Shown piece by piece: positions 49,032-62,375 of a stretch of DNA of 64,000 bases. The first letter of the stretch is position 1, and each line of letters starts with the position of its first letter. Source of the DNA: Anisakis pegreffii (Eukaryota > Nematoda > Chromadorea > Rhabditida > Anisakidae); the NCBI GenBank assembly GCA_035041965.1, contig JAPYMA010002675.1:1-64000 (forward strand). Direction: 5' to 3'. Position numbers and translations under genes: made by a program. The notes beneath the pieces were generated by a model. That model ran no database searches. It was not told where the DNA came from and worked only from the letters and a program-made list of their open reading frames with translations.

Positions 49032-52000
49032 ATGAGTGCGAATGTTGGTGTGGAGAGTTTATTGGATGGCTCGATCATACATCAGAGCACGTCGTCACTG
49101 AATGAGTACAAAACGGCCGTGATTGATGTGCAAGGAATGACGTGTCATTCGTGTGTGAATAATATCCAGGATAATATACGATCCAAGGACGGTATCAAAT
49201 CGATCGTCGTTTCACTGCAAAACTGTGAAGGTATGTATATCAACTCATAAAATAGTAGTGCAATCGAGCGCATTCGATTTCATGCGTTCACTGTTCTAGC
49301 GATCTGAAGATAAAAGCACATGCAATATGAGTGTTTGTCGCATAATACACGTCTTGATTGTGACGTTTTCATTCTGAAATATTTCAGCAACAGTTGAATT
49401 CAATACATCAAAACTGGATGGTGAGAGTGTCGCTGAAATGATCGGTGATATGGGATACGATACGAAGTTGAAATTCGTTAAAGGTTGGCAGCATCAACAC
49501 TATGAAGTCGGCTTTATATCGATATGAAGCATTTATTTGCCCCTGTAAATGTATTGTATTCAGTCGTTTGTGCAAGTATATGCGGAATTTAACGGGCAAC
49601 TGAATAATATTTTAGATAATTTGGTGTCAGCTGAAAGCGATAATCCGAAGTATCGCGAAGCCATAATCGACATTCAAGGAATGACTTGTCATTCATGCGT
49701 TAATAACATCCAAGATAATATGAGTTCCAAAGATGGTATCCAGTCTATTGTTGTTTCGCTGAAAGATTGCGAAGGTGTGTGATTATACCTGCGGGACGAG
49801 TTTGAATTTCAGCTCTGAGAAGAACTGAGATAGACTGAATCAATTGAATCATAAATGAGAAATTTTAGACAGTTGCATGAATTTACTTTTTTGCTGATTC
49901 TGGGGTTGAGAGAGGGGACATTTGGTGTTCAGTTTTGACACATTTGGCCATGAAGCAAATATGGTAAATATGTATGGAGAGCCATCTCTTTTCTGATTCG
50001 ATTCCTCGAGACCATGTTCACGATTCGAGGAGTATTCATCGCATTGACCAACTTTGGCTGTATCACGAATTTCATGGAAAAAATCCTAATATAACGGACC
50101 TAAACAGATTATCAATTTTGTTCACGAAAATTTGAAGCAATGATCATAATAACCATAAGAGACGAATCCATTGAAAACTCGGTTAGTTTATTCATCAAGA
50201 AACTCTACAGGTCGAGTGATATTCGATACAGCTAAGTGGACTGGTGAGAAAATCGCGCTGGCAATCGAAGATATGGGCTACGATACTTCTTTAAAATCCA
50301 TCACAGGCATTCATTCTCATTCTATTTAGATGTTGATGATAGAATTTTTGAAGCTGCAGTGGTGGGATTGAAGTTTGACTTGCATCTTATCTTATCTGTC
50401 GTCGTTGTTTCGAACTCTTGCATAGGTTTCAAATTCAGATAAATTTACATTCAAATTCGACGGGTGTGCATAACCACTTTCGAAGTGACAGATGTCAGTC
50501 ACATGGAAAACTCATCAGGTTTGTTGCAGATGTAGCACCGTTAATACCCGCTCTGCAAGAGAATAAAAGCGATGAACCACCAACGAACAAATTATCGTCA
50601 ATCCTTCGTTCACATTCCTCCACAAAAGAAGATGACAAGAAACAGTTGATAATGAATTTCGATGATAAAAGCGTTCGAATGAGTCGAAAGAATACGAAAT
50701 TCAAGCAAGGGCTGGAGAAGTGTACATTATCGGTGGAGGGTATGACGTGTGCATCGTGTGTTGCTTACATCGAACGGAACATGGGCAAAGTCGACGGTAC
50801 TCTTTACGTTGCATTCATTTGAAATCATTGATTCGTTGTGTGCGAACGGAAAATAACAATGTGCTCATAACATATTTTCAGTTATATTGAGTAACGAGTA
50901 GTGATTAGGAAATGATTAATTTTCACCTTTTGTGAACCATAGCGTTTAGGAAAGCAAACTGGAAGGAATCCTCGTGTTCTCCATTCAAATACCACATTAT
51001 TTGCCTTGTTTAGGTGTGATTTTCGAGAAAGTTTCCATTCTGTGGGCCTGTTTTGATAGTGATGTGGGTGGATTGTTTTTAGAATAGTGGAATAAATCAC
51101 AATGAATACAGAATTCAGTAAGTTTTGTACCAATTCAAACATCAACAATAATTTGGATTCGTTCACGAAAATACAAAATTTTAGGAGTGCAGTCAATAGT
51201 GGTGGCGCTAATGTCATCGAAAGCAGATGTGACATATGATGCGAGTTTGATAAGTGCTCAACAACTGGCCGATGAAATAAGTAATCTCGGCTATCGATCG
51301 ACCGTCATCGATACCGGCTCAACCAATCACAGCAAATTGAATCTTACGGTGTGTTTCTATACTTCCGTTTCATTTATTCATAAGTTATTTTTTCGAAGAA
51401 ACTCCAATGATCTTTTTATGGGTATATAAATTTCAACATTCAAAAAGTTCACAAAATTCGCAACGTTTATAACAACAACAACAACATCATCATAAGAAAC
51501 GAAATCGAATCCATTGTGAGTGGTTGATAAAAGGACTGAAAACTGAATATGAGAATAAAGTGGAACGTTGAAGATCGTTGGAATGTCATCGTCAATCTGC
51601 GCATCACGCATAGAATCGCATGTGATCTCAAGGAAAGGTGTCGAGTCATGCACGGTGTCGTTGCCGACGTCGACTGCGTACATCGAATACACGCCTGCTT
51701 TTATTGGACCGCGAGACATCATCAACCTCATTGAAGTTGCTTTCATTTCATTGCCTGTTTCAATCATTTTGTTCGCGAATCATTTTTGAGTTCCTTTTCA
51801 CGTGTTTCCGTAAAGATAACGGTGCTTTTGTGAGCTATTATAATATAAAGTCGGTGTCATACAGCTTTTTGTGTTGTATTGTTCATAGAAATGAAATGAT
51901 TCATTGTTATTGTTCAGGGTCTGGGCTATACGGCAACTTTGGCGAATAAAGATGATCGTTTGAAACGTTTGGATCAGTCAGAAGAAATTGCGAAGTTTGT

Positions 52001-55000
52001 TTTTTGCCATTATCTCATTATCACGAACATTTATTTGTTAGCATATTGTTAATGTTTTGATCGTACCCAATATTATTAATATAATCATCATCATAATTAT
52101 TAACCTTAATAACAACATTATCTTGAAGTTATCAATGAATTGAAAATAAAATACTAGCGAGTAAATATTTTCATTCCTTCATGATGTTGGGAAATGTTCA
52201 TTCATCCACTGATTAAGTTGATCCGTTTTGTAATCCTCATTCGTCGTGCTCAGTCAGATATTTTCTTGGGATGCTTGAAGGCGAATTTTTCAGATGGAGG
52301 ACATCTCTGTTGGTATCGTTAATATTTGGCATACCAGTCCTCGCGATAATGATATATTTTCATTGGATCCACCACTCTCAAAAAAATCCAGCGCATCAAA
52401 TTCCGATTTTTACAAATGCACTCAGTCTTGACAACCTCATCCTGTTCATTCTTGCCACTCCCGTTCAGGTTTTTCATTTTTCAAATTCACTTTGATTATG
52501 TTATTTTCGTTGAAAAATTTTGTTTAAAAATTTTTCAATAGTAAGTTTTAAAAAATATCTTTTGTTCATTCATGGTGTATTCAGCGGCAGATTAATGATC
52601 ATTCAGAGACGTGCCATACATTACTGAGAAGGAGACACGGTGAACCGATCGGATTTGAGACTGCTTTTTAATATGTGTCACCGTGTAAAGGAACTTTTCG
52701 TGATGAAAAAAATTTGTTTTGAGGTGTTTGGTGGACGTTATTTTTATGTGCAAAGCTGGAAAGCACTGAAACATGGAACGGCTAATATGGACGTGCTGAT
52801 CGTGTTGGCCACTACGATAGCGTATGTCTATTCGATACTCGTATTAGCGGTCGCCATTATTCTGAGGTTGGTTCATTTTGCATTCGATTCGTCAATGAAC
52901 AACGAACGAAATCGTACGATCATTGAGATTATGCGAATTGCTTTCAGTTGGCCGAGTAGTCCGATGACATTCTTTGACGTGCCACCGATGTTGATCGTAT
53001 TCATCTCGTTGGGTCGTTGGCTCGAACATAAAGCCAAGGGCAAAACCTCGGAAGCGTTAAGCAAACTGATGTCTCTACAAGCAAAAGAAGCACTACTAAT
53101 CACACGTGATGAAGAAGGTCGAATCCTCTCCGAACAGGGTATCGATATCGAATTGGTCAGTGCTTGCTCACCTCTTATTTGAGTTCTTCATTTCGTTTCG
53201 TTGCATTCCATCTCTGCTTCATTCTTTTCACGTTGCGAATGTGAATCGTTCGGTCATCTCTTCGTTCGAGTTCAAATACTTTCATGCTTTTAAAGGTACA
53301 ACGTGGAGATTTGATCAAGGTGTTACCCGGTGCAAAAATCCCGGTGGATGGCGTTGTGATTGATGGTAAAAGTTCGGTTGATGAATCTTTCATCACTGGA
53401 GAGTCAATGCCAGTGATTAAAAGAGAAGGTAATCAATCCATAAATAATATGTAGAGTTTTTTTGAGGAGTTCGATACCTTTGATAAAAATGATACCTTTC
53501 CTTGATCTTGTTCTAGAAAGGGTATCATTTTTGGAGGTGAAATTCAGTTGATTATGTCAAATATTGTCTGGAAAATCATAACTCCTGTCTTCTAGAATTT
53601 ATCAGAAAATCAAAACGGCATATAACAATGTAAAACATAGATGGATCAGAATCGATAGGAATGGTATTTAGCAAAAAACGAATTGATGATGTAATATAAA
53701 TTATAGAATGCGTTTATGAAAGATACAAAAGAGTTTCGCAATCGAACAAATTTTACAGGGAGTGCAGTGATAGGTGGTTCGGTGAATCAGAAGGGTACGT
53801 TGATCATCGAAGCGACTCACGTCGGTCAAGAGTCAACGTTGGCGCAGATTGTTCGATTGGTTGAGGAGGCACAAACGTCGAAGGTAAATTCCATCTCGTC
53901 TTATACCCATTTCAGCGTTTATTATGCGATCTTGATGGCGAATTTATTTTGTCGGTGATAAATTCTCAAAGCACTTTTGAATGAGATCTGTTGTTGGCGT
54001 TGTTCGTCTTGTGGTATGATTTACATCGTTCGTTATTCTGAGTAATTTCGAATTTGTCGATTGAATTTCTCTCATGGAATTCGATTCCAGGCGCCCATTC
54101 AACAAACAGCGGATCGTATCGCCGGATATTTTGTGCCAACCGTAATTGGGCTTGCCGTGGTGACACTGATTATATGGATTTTCGTTGGTTATTTTGTCCT
54201 TGATAAGCATTTTCAAGTGAGCGATTTTTTTTTTCAGTAACTGCCAATATTTAATGTATTCTTATCATAAAATTTACATACATCCATCAAATTGTGATGA
54301 TTGATTAATTTGAGGATTTATATATGAGATTTTGAGGAGGAGTTGTATCAGTTGAGTTCTCTTACAATTAGAAAATGAATTGCAAATAGAGTATTTTTAG
54401 AGTGAAACAGAAAGGATTGAATCAGCGCTAAAACGAGCATTCGAAGCAGCAATAACAGTGTTGGCAATAGCGTGTCCTTGTGCGCTGGGACTAGCCACTC
54501 CAACGGCTGTTATGGTCGGTACGGGTATTGGTGCCCATAATGGTATTCTTATCAAAGGTGGTGAACCACTGGAAATGGCTCATAAGGTTTTGCTTTGCAC
54601 TTCCTTCTGAATTACTCTTCGCTGAATATTCAGCATCCTCAGTGACTATTAAAATGTCCAATCATCCGTTGTTGAAATCTACTAAATTCCAGTACTAAAC
54701 AAAATTCAGATAGAATAATACAATCTTGATTCATGGAATTCTTGAGAAGCAGGATTTTTAGTGCTAGTATGAGAATAACACTACTGAGAATTACTTCATT
54801 ACTTCAACCGAGAGTGCAAGGAAAAAAGCTACATGTACATTTCGGTGTGTTGCAGTCGTGATCGTGTCGTTAAATGTGAGTGGGTGATGGGTGTTTCAGA
54901 TAAAAACGGTCGTATTCGATAAGACAGGTACCATAACAGAGGGTCATCCTCGTTTGATTCGTATTCACACGTTTGTATCTCAAGCCACTCTTCCACTAAG

Positions 55001-58000
55001 GCGAATGTTGGCCATTATTGGTTCAGCCGAATCGAGCAGTGAACATCCACTCGGCGCTGCGATCGCCACTTTCGTTAAAGAGGTTTTGTCTCGTTTTGTG
55101 CTTCAGTCGTCAAATTTGAAATCATTTATCGGGCAATATTATTACGCTCATTGTTCACAGTAATGGTCACATTATCACTTTGAACTTATTTTTCTGCCTT
55201 CACCTATGACCGCGTACGTCTTCGTTGGCGTTCATTTTGAAACCATCGTATGGAATTTATGAAATTTTCCATGACAATAGCGAATATAATGCGCCAATGC
55301 GGAACATTATCTTCGGGAGAAATAAGAGCAGTAAACATTAATTGGAGAAGGAAATGATTAGGGTTTTATGATCGTGTCGATTGTTGTTCGCGCAGTCACC
55401 GAATGATTTGCGTTCGTTGTTTGTTTTAGAACGAAAAGTTTCTCTCAGGTTATCATCAGTAGTCGTCAGTTTTAGCATTTACAAACAGACGAATGGGCTG
55501 GAACGAATAAGTTCCGTGCGTCAGCAGGCAACGGCATATCGTGTGAGGTGACGAACGTCGATCAGATGTTGGCCAGTTGTCGTGCAGACGTTCAAGATTT
55601 CACTGAGAAACTTCGTATTCATGGTTCTTCGGTTTATATCGCACCCTACGACGTTGAAGTGGTTCAAGGAACTACCGATGACGGTTCGTTGCCTAACGCA
55701 ATTCATCTAGTTGGGTCTTTTCCGATCACATAAAACAGATTCTAGTCGATCTGTTAAAAGCCTGGTGGGAATTCTGGACTGAAATGTGCATTAGCATTGA
55801 TCATTACCCATTTTTACACATTTTAACGGTTCTTATGCTTTATTGATGTGCCACGATGATGAATAGTTGTAATAATTTGACAAAAATGATTGAATAATAA
55901 TAGTATTAAGAAATAATCGTTTATATGAGTAGAGATGATGAATTCGTTTGCTTTTCAGCGACAACGAATGAGAGTTTATTTGCGACGAAATCGTATCGGG
56001 TAATGATCGGAAACGAACGTTGGATGACGAAAAACGGTGTGCACGTCGACGAGGCTGCGAGTAAAATGCTGACAGATGAACAAGAAAAGGGACATATCGC
56101 TGTGCTATGCGCTATCAATCGTAAGTTTGAAACTGTCATCGTTTTCAGTTCTGATTTGAAACATTTTTAGCACATCTATGCAGTGAATTTTTCACTTTAT
56201 GTAACACGTAATGCAGTTTTCTTTCTCTGTGATTCAATAAATCATGATATAAAAATTCAGTTTTTGATTCATTTTTTGGTGAGTGATTGGAAGTTGATGA
56301 AGTTTGTGTTGATGAGTAACAATGAAGTTTTATTGGTGCTGCTTTCAGGTCGTTGTGTAGCCGTGGTGTGCATAGCAGATATGGTAAAGAGTGAGGCGGC
56401 GCTGGCTGTTTGGGCATTACAGAAGATGGGAATAAGAGTGGTGCTGCTGACCGGGGACAACGCTCGTACGGCTGAAGCAACTGCGAAGCAAGTGGGAATC
56501 ACTGAAGTTTTCGCTGAAGTCTTACCGAATCAGAAGCAACTCAAAATTGAACAACTTCAGGTCAGTGCCACGTTTTATGAAGTTCTCATGTTTTTCGATT
56601 CGTTTTTAGATTTTTCACGCAACATTCTAATTATTATTTATATATTTGACTAAAAATTGTGAATAAATTCAATCGTTTTGGGTCACTTCTTTGATTGGCT
56701 GGTGAAAATCAGTGGATTGAATTCGTTTGTAATACTCGATAGGATCTTTGATTTCGAGTGCTCTAACTATTGCTCATTTCGAGCACCTGAAGTGCATGCG
56801 TTTGAGTAGATTGACTGACATTTGAGCATACGTCGGTCGGCTTATATGGTTATGAAATGATTCGCATCTGTGCCAGCACATTGTAGAACTGAAAATTTTC
56901 TCAAATAATTGCTTCTGAGTTGGTATGCAACAGAATCAAATTTTAGGAAGGCGGAAATCGAGTAGCGATGGTTGGTGATGGAATCAACGATAGTCCCGCA
57001 CTGGCAAGCGCAGATGTTGGCATTGCGATTGCAGCTGGTTCGGACGTTGCTATCGAAAGTGCCGGAATTGTACTGGTCAAGGTTAGCGTTGAAGTTTTGT
57101 TTTCATGAGAAAAATGCTTTTCAGTACGTATTGGATGACAATTTTGTTATGATCTCATTGCTTCAATTGTAATGTTTCGATGAATTATTCATTGCCGTTC
57201 GTTACTTTCTTATAGTTGAATTCAATATCCCTCTTGCGCACTGATCTGGTGAAAAAATGAAAGCATGAACGATTCTCGTTTAGGGTTTATGACTAATATA
57301 TAAACGTTTTTTTTCTGTATTCTATTAGGCGTCCTACAGTCAATTCGTAATCTTAATATGACTAAAAGTTCATTATCTGCTTCACATCAATGCCATTTTC
57401 GTCGGGAGTAAGTTTTCACTGGAGAAAGGATCCCATTGGGAAGTGTTTTGTTCCGGCCAAATCGATCTAAATGCCGGCGAGGAAAGGTATCACAGAATAT
57501 GAGTTCCACGCGGTTCCGACTCGGCTAAAAATGCAAATGTTTATGTTTGTTACAGAACGATTTAATCGATGTGGTTGGTGCCATTCAATTGTCCAAAAAG
57601 ACGACGCGACGCATTCGCTTGAATTTCCTTTTCGCCTGTTTCTACAACGCTATCGGCATTCCAGTCGCAGCCGGTTTGTCTCTTTGAAAATATTTCTTCG
57701 AATTGCGTTCTCATCGTTCTTTTCATTCACCTCATTACTGATGCAATCATCCGATCGAAAGTGCGCTCAACTGATGCAAAGTAGAAATGTAATCACTTCA
57801 GAAAAGTGAAATTTAAATTATTTTTTTCACCGTTCAACTTTTGTTTCAACTTTCAAACAAGAGTTTAGGGGTGTTCATACCGTTGGGATTCGCAATCCAG
57901 CCGTGGATGGCTGCGGCAGCAATGGCGTTGTCCTCAGTTAGTGTTGTCACATCGTCACTCCTTCTGAAAACATTCAAGTTCGTGATTTTTTCATTAACAA

Positions 58001-60332
58001 TTTGTTCGGTTATCAATAAACTAATTTTGATTGTAACAAACGAATCAACGAACTAATAGAAATTTGTTGTGTAGTATAATATCGACTTCGCTTGTAGAAA
58101 ATTTCTCTGTGTTCAATGAGGAATGATCTATAGGACGTTTTAGTGGCGATCAGAGAACTGTTATTCGAAAGGCATTAAGAAATAATTGAAGTGACATGTG
58201 ATAATGGTGCTTATTAAAGGAAGCCAACGCGTCGTTCATTATGTACATCCGAATTCCGAAAACATGAAGCAAAATTGATGATGGGTGGTTCATATATTGT
58301 GGTGCATAGAGGTTTGGATGATAAGGGCGTAAAACGATCGAATTCGAAGTCGTCAGTTGCATCTGTCATATCAAGTATCAGCTCCATCTTCGGCTCGCAA
58401 CAGAGTATCAATCGACCGAAATCGAGAGAAAGGTTTGTTATCAGTGGCATTTGATGATATGATAAGATATTGGATTGTTCACGTCTGTAACGTGCTTATT
58501 TTATGGTGTACTGGTGGATGATAAGCTTATCTTTCGCTTGAGCCTGAACAATCTACCAGAAATTTGTTCTTTACTTCATTTCTAAAGTGAACTCAATTCG
58601 TTGAGCTCACGGGCAGAGGGATACATGCCTAAGCGTTTCCATTAGGCTTGCATGTCGAAATAGAACAATGCGAATGTCATCATCACTTCAAAGTTATTAT
58701 TTCTTTTCATTCAGCACAAAAACTGTCGCTTCCCTCTCTTTTCTATCAACAACTGTACTTTGATTATTATCGTTAGCTTCCGAACGTTATTTTGCTGAGA
58801 AATTGCAAGTGCACGTGAAATTTGGATGGTGCATGAGTCATTTGGATAGTTAAATTTGGATCGTCAAACTAATTAGTTTGATGACTTTTTGAGTGGAATT
58901 GTCTACGATCATGTGCAGAACAGTAGTACATGTTCATTGTCAGTTAATTGAGACATTTAGTGGTGAAATTGGTTTGCGGTAGCATTTCACTTTGAATATT
59001 TACAAATCGAATGTTTTATTCAGTGATATCGTGTGAAAGTCGTTCATTCAACTCATTGATTGATCGGCATCTTTTAAAGAGCGTATATTTGCATTTGCAA
59101 AAGTCTATCAAACTTATTGTAAGTCGGTACAAATTCAGCGTACTTTTCCATCTAAAATGCATGCTGCTCTCCGCAACGTATTCTTATTTTTCCCTTTGTA
59201 TTTCTGTTTGTTTTTCGTCCGAAATAAATGCAAACGTCTAGTGCGGAAAACTCGACGTTGAGCTGGACATGTACGCATTGCATGAATCTAAACGAATTTT
59301 ACGACTGGAATTTTCGAAACACTACAAAAATGCTGTATTTTGCAAACTCTAGCAGAATTTCATTAAAAATTTTCGAAAAAACAACGTTCCTGAATAAGTT
59401 GAGTACTTATATTCAAGCTTCAAGCTTACTCCCGAGCGTCAAATCATTATCAATTACTTTCCTTTCATTTTCATGTCGTTTCTGAATCATTAAGGATGGT
59501 GAAACTTGACCGTTCATTGTCTTAAAACTTCAACGTTTGTGAATGCTTGTTGTTTCGTCCGAACGTGCTGCTTTATTTGTTCGTCTTGGAACTTTCCTAC
59601 TCCCTTTCAGTTTCACTGAATGCCATCGGTTCATTTTGGTTGTTGAAGTGGTTTGAGGAGTGTTTACTCGCATTTTGTGAAATTCTCTTCAATTCGATGT
59701 TGTTTTTTGATTCAGAATTGTCACTCGTCCAGAATGTTTACCCTCTTTTTTAGTATAATCGTCGTCAGTTTCAACAAATCATTCAGTCAACAGCGTTCAT
59801 TAATTAATTGAACCTTTGTTTACGTGTCGTTTGTTTTAATGTTAATAATGAATGGATGCGAGTTCAAGCATGATCATCTGCATACAATAATGCAACAGAT
59901 TCAAGTTTTTACTCGATGATTCGAGCGCAGTTGACGTTTCTCCGTTTGTGTGCTCGACGTAAATTGCTTCTCTCGAAGACTCGAAAGTTTGTTAGTGAAA
60001 AATTCATGAGAAGTTTGGATCGTTCAACTACTTTGTCGTGTCTGTAGCAGTTTGCAGTCATTGCGAGAATCACTGCGTATTGTTTGGATAATTGGTGCCA
60101 TGCGTTTTTTTTGCCTTAATTGTGATCCTGTATGCTTTGTTTTCTGATTTATTATTTATTGTTAGCTTATTCGGTTTTTCATTATAGTTTCGAATTGTTT
60201 TTTGAATTTGTAATCATTGTGCAGAATTGTTCAAAAGTGTCAACAATTCATTTCAGAGTTCAGCTACTCGACGATGACAATAAAGCAACTCTCTCGGATG
60301 GTGATTCTCCCGATGCACCGTTCATCGTTTAG
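49032..60332 (+). CDS. cua-1: Copper-transporting P1B-type ATPase (ATP7/CUA-1)
   Basis: Pumps Cu(I) into the secretory pathway or out of the cell using ATP. Twenty-four exons join in phase to 1256 aa: 49032-49230, 49388-49483, 49577-49774, 50211-50306, 50530-50796, 51185-51348, 51574-51735, 51918-51994, 52294-52468, 52724-52866, 52948-53155, 53296-53428, 53759-53883, 54091-54216, 54401-54586, 54900-55082, 55476-55683, 55959-56120, 56349-56560, 56947-57081, 57556-57673, 57869-57977, 58220-58432, 60257-60332. Metal-binding repeats: GMTCHSC (C38/C41), GMTCHSC (C136/C139), GMTCASC (C270/C273) and a degenerate GMSSSICAS (344-351). Core motifs: TGES (629), CPC (748-750), DKTGT (792), SEHPLG (832), TGDN (1003), GDGINDSP (1050), then FYNAIG and ALSSVSV in the last helices. 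ACTTCAG just before the start suggests spliced-leader addition. Reading through 58432 gives a stop at 58454 (1238 aa); the last exon ([10 protein letters not shown]...PFIV) is less certain. Confidence 0.95.
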
Positions 60333-62375
60333 TTGTGGCATGAACAACAGTAACATTTCCACTGTTTTTAGTAACTTCTTATGTGCCTCCTTCGCTTACA
60401 ATGCTGATCGTCGATGGTGATTTTATAATAGACTACTTATTCACGTATATCCGATTTCATTATATTCATAATTGCGATTTCATGCGTTATATGATTATTG
60501 TTATTGTTATTAAGTTGTTATTATTATTTGAATTTGTTATTTCTTAATTTGGTACTTAAATGTGATAATTCAATGAGTTTTGAATTAGAAACGACGTTAT
60601 ACAGCAGCAGCACTTTGCTAGCCGCAACAGTTGTTATGTCTATGCTGTAGTTCGTATGAAATATTTATTTTCTAATTTTTCTGACATCGATGGACATAAT
60701 TTCTCGTCGTATTAATGGTCGTGTATCATTCACTCGTGCTTGGGATTTCATGTTAATCTATTTATATCCGCACTCATAACAGTTATTGCTAAATGAATTG
60801 AATATTTTCATTATTACTGAGTGTTTCAGTTGCACGCAACCGAAGCTGAGCGCTCATTTAACAAATCTTTTAGGTGATTATATAAATTCTCATACTCCAC
60901 TAACCGAATTTCACTAATGTATTGTTGTTGTTGTTATTGTGATTGTTATTATTTCACTGCTTATTTTTTCTGCTTCAAAATTCTGCTTATTTTTGTTGAT
61001 ATCATTCCGTTATTTTCACAATCTATTCATCTTCGTACCAAATAAATTCGCGCTCTCTATCATATTGTTGTAATTTTGCTGATTTTGCTGATTGTTCGCA
61101 GCTTTCTCCAGTATCATTTGCCCATATTTTCCGTTCGTCTCATTTCTCTAGGTTGTTTTTTGCGCTTTGAAAACGATTTGATTTCAAATCAATTTTCTGA
61201 TCTCTGAAGGACGCTCTCATTTGTTGAACTGAAACCAAATACGTGCTGAATTCAGCTGCGTTCCCCTCGATTTATTTTGCGCTCATCCTTTGAGACCATT
61301 TAAGTTTTGTTAGGATGAAATCCCTGATTCACCATATAAGTGATGTCGTTTTTGTGAACTTATTTGTGTTATTATTTTTCTTTCGCTGATTTTATAAAGT
61401 TTCCATACTTTCTTTCTTTTTTTCACTTTCTTTTTTTCTTAAGTTCACTTTCTTTTTGTAATCATGCATTCATTGATATCATTAGAGTATTTCTATAATT
61501 GTACATTATCTCATCAAGTTTCCAACATTGTCTTAAATCTTTGTAGAGTCAATAAAATGCGTTACTACTGTTTCGTATAGCGATAGTAGTCAGGCAGAAT
61601 TGATTTTATTCACAGCTGACAATGAGCATATCACTGATTTTCTTGAAAGTTTTCATATGTGTGGTAACACTGCCTTGAACTGTGAGATGAGTCTCGACTG
61701 ACTGAAATGACGATGAATCGATTTTGTGATCACATACCGCCTTGTATTATTAATTGTTCTCGTTTGCAATTTTTTGAAAACATTTCCTTCCGTATTATAT
61801 TCCTATGGTCATTACTGTTAACAACAATAAAATCGACAATATTAACTATTACATATTGTCATCAAACGTGCTTTTGTTATAAGTGTAATGTTATATTCCA
61901 ATAAAATGTTAGCATCAATGTGGTCTTCTCATGCAGAATCAGCAAAAAGTCAGCAATAACATGTGCAAGCAACACAGACCACTAGTATTGCCGTTCAGGT
62001 AATCTGGTCAGGTATCATCCACCTTGCGCACCACTTTGTGTGCAGTCGACAAAACAATCAAAGTCATCAACTAACGCAATGTGGAACTAACTATTGAAAT
62101 CCCGCTGGATTTTCCATATTGTAATACAGCAGCAGCAGCAGTCTACGATGTTTCGCGTCCATATTGCTGGCGGCCTATTTCAAATTTGGAATTCTATTTC
62201 AGTGAGCTTCAAATTTGATTTTGACGAACAGAATTTACACAATTGAGCGGACATAACATTGAGCGGACAATTTTAGTTGGAAAATTGTGACGTATATTTA
62301 TTCAACCAACCAGATTTGCTGTAGGTTGGTTGGTTGAGGTGAGTGTAAAGTGGAGGGCAAGTACCACCGCTAAGA
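60333..62375. other. Intergenic DNA between copper ATPase and RPN11
   Basis: T-rich DNA with several AATAAA hexamers (for example near 61040 and 61552) that could end the upstream transcript. GTT/ATT low complexity occurs at 60490-60540 and 60920-60955, pyrimidine-rich tracts at 61380-61445, and a CAGCAGCAGCAG run at about 62129-62140. No gene seen. A tandem GGTTGGTTGG lies at about 62324. Confidence 0.5.

Noticed and set aside
59011..59753. Series of T-rich open frames within the last copper ATPase intron
   Set aside because: Phe/Ser/Leu-rich translations with no shared frame or splice pattern; typical of T-rich intron DNA.
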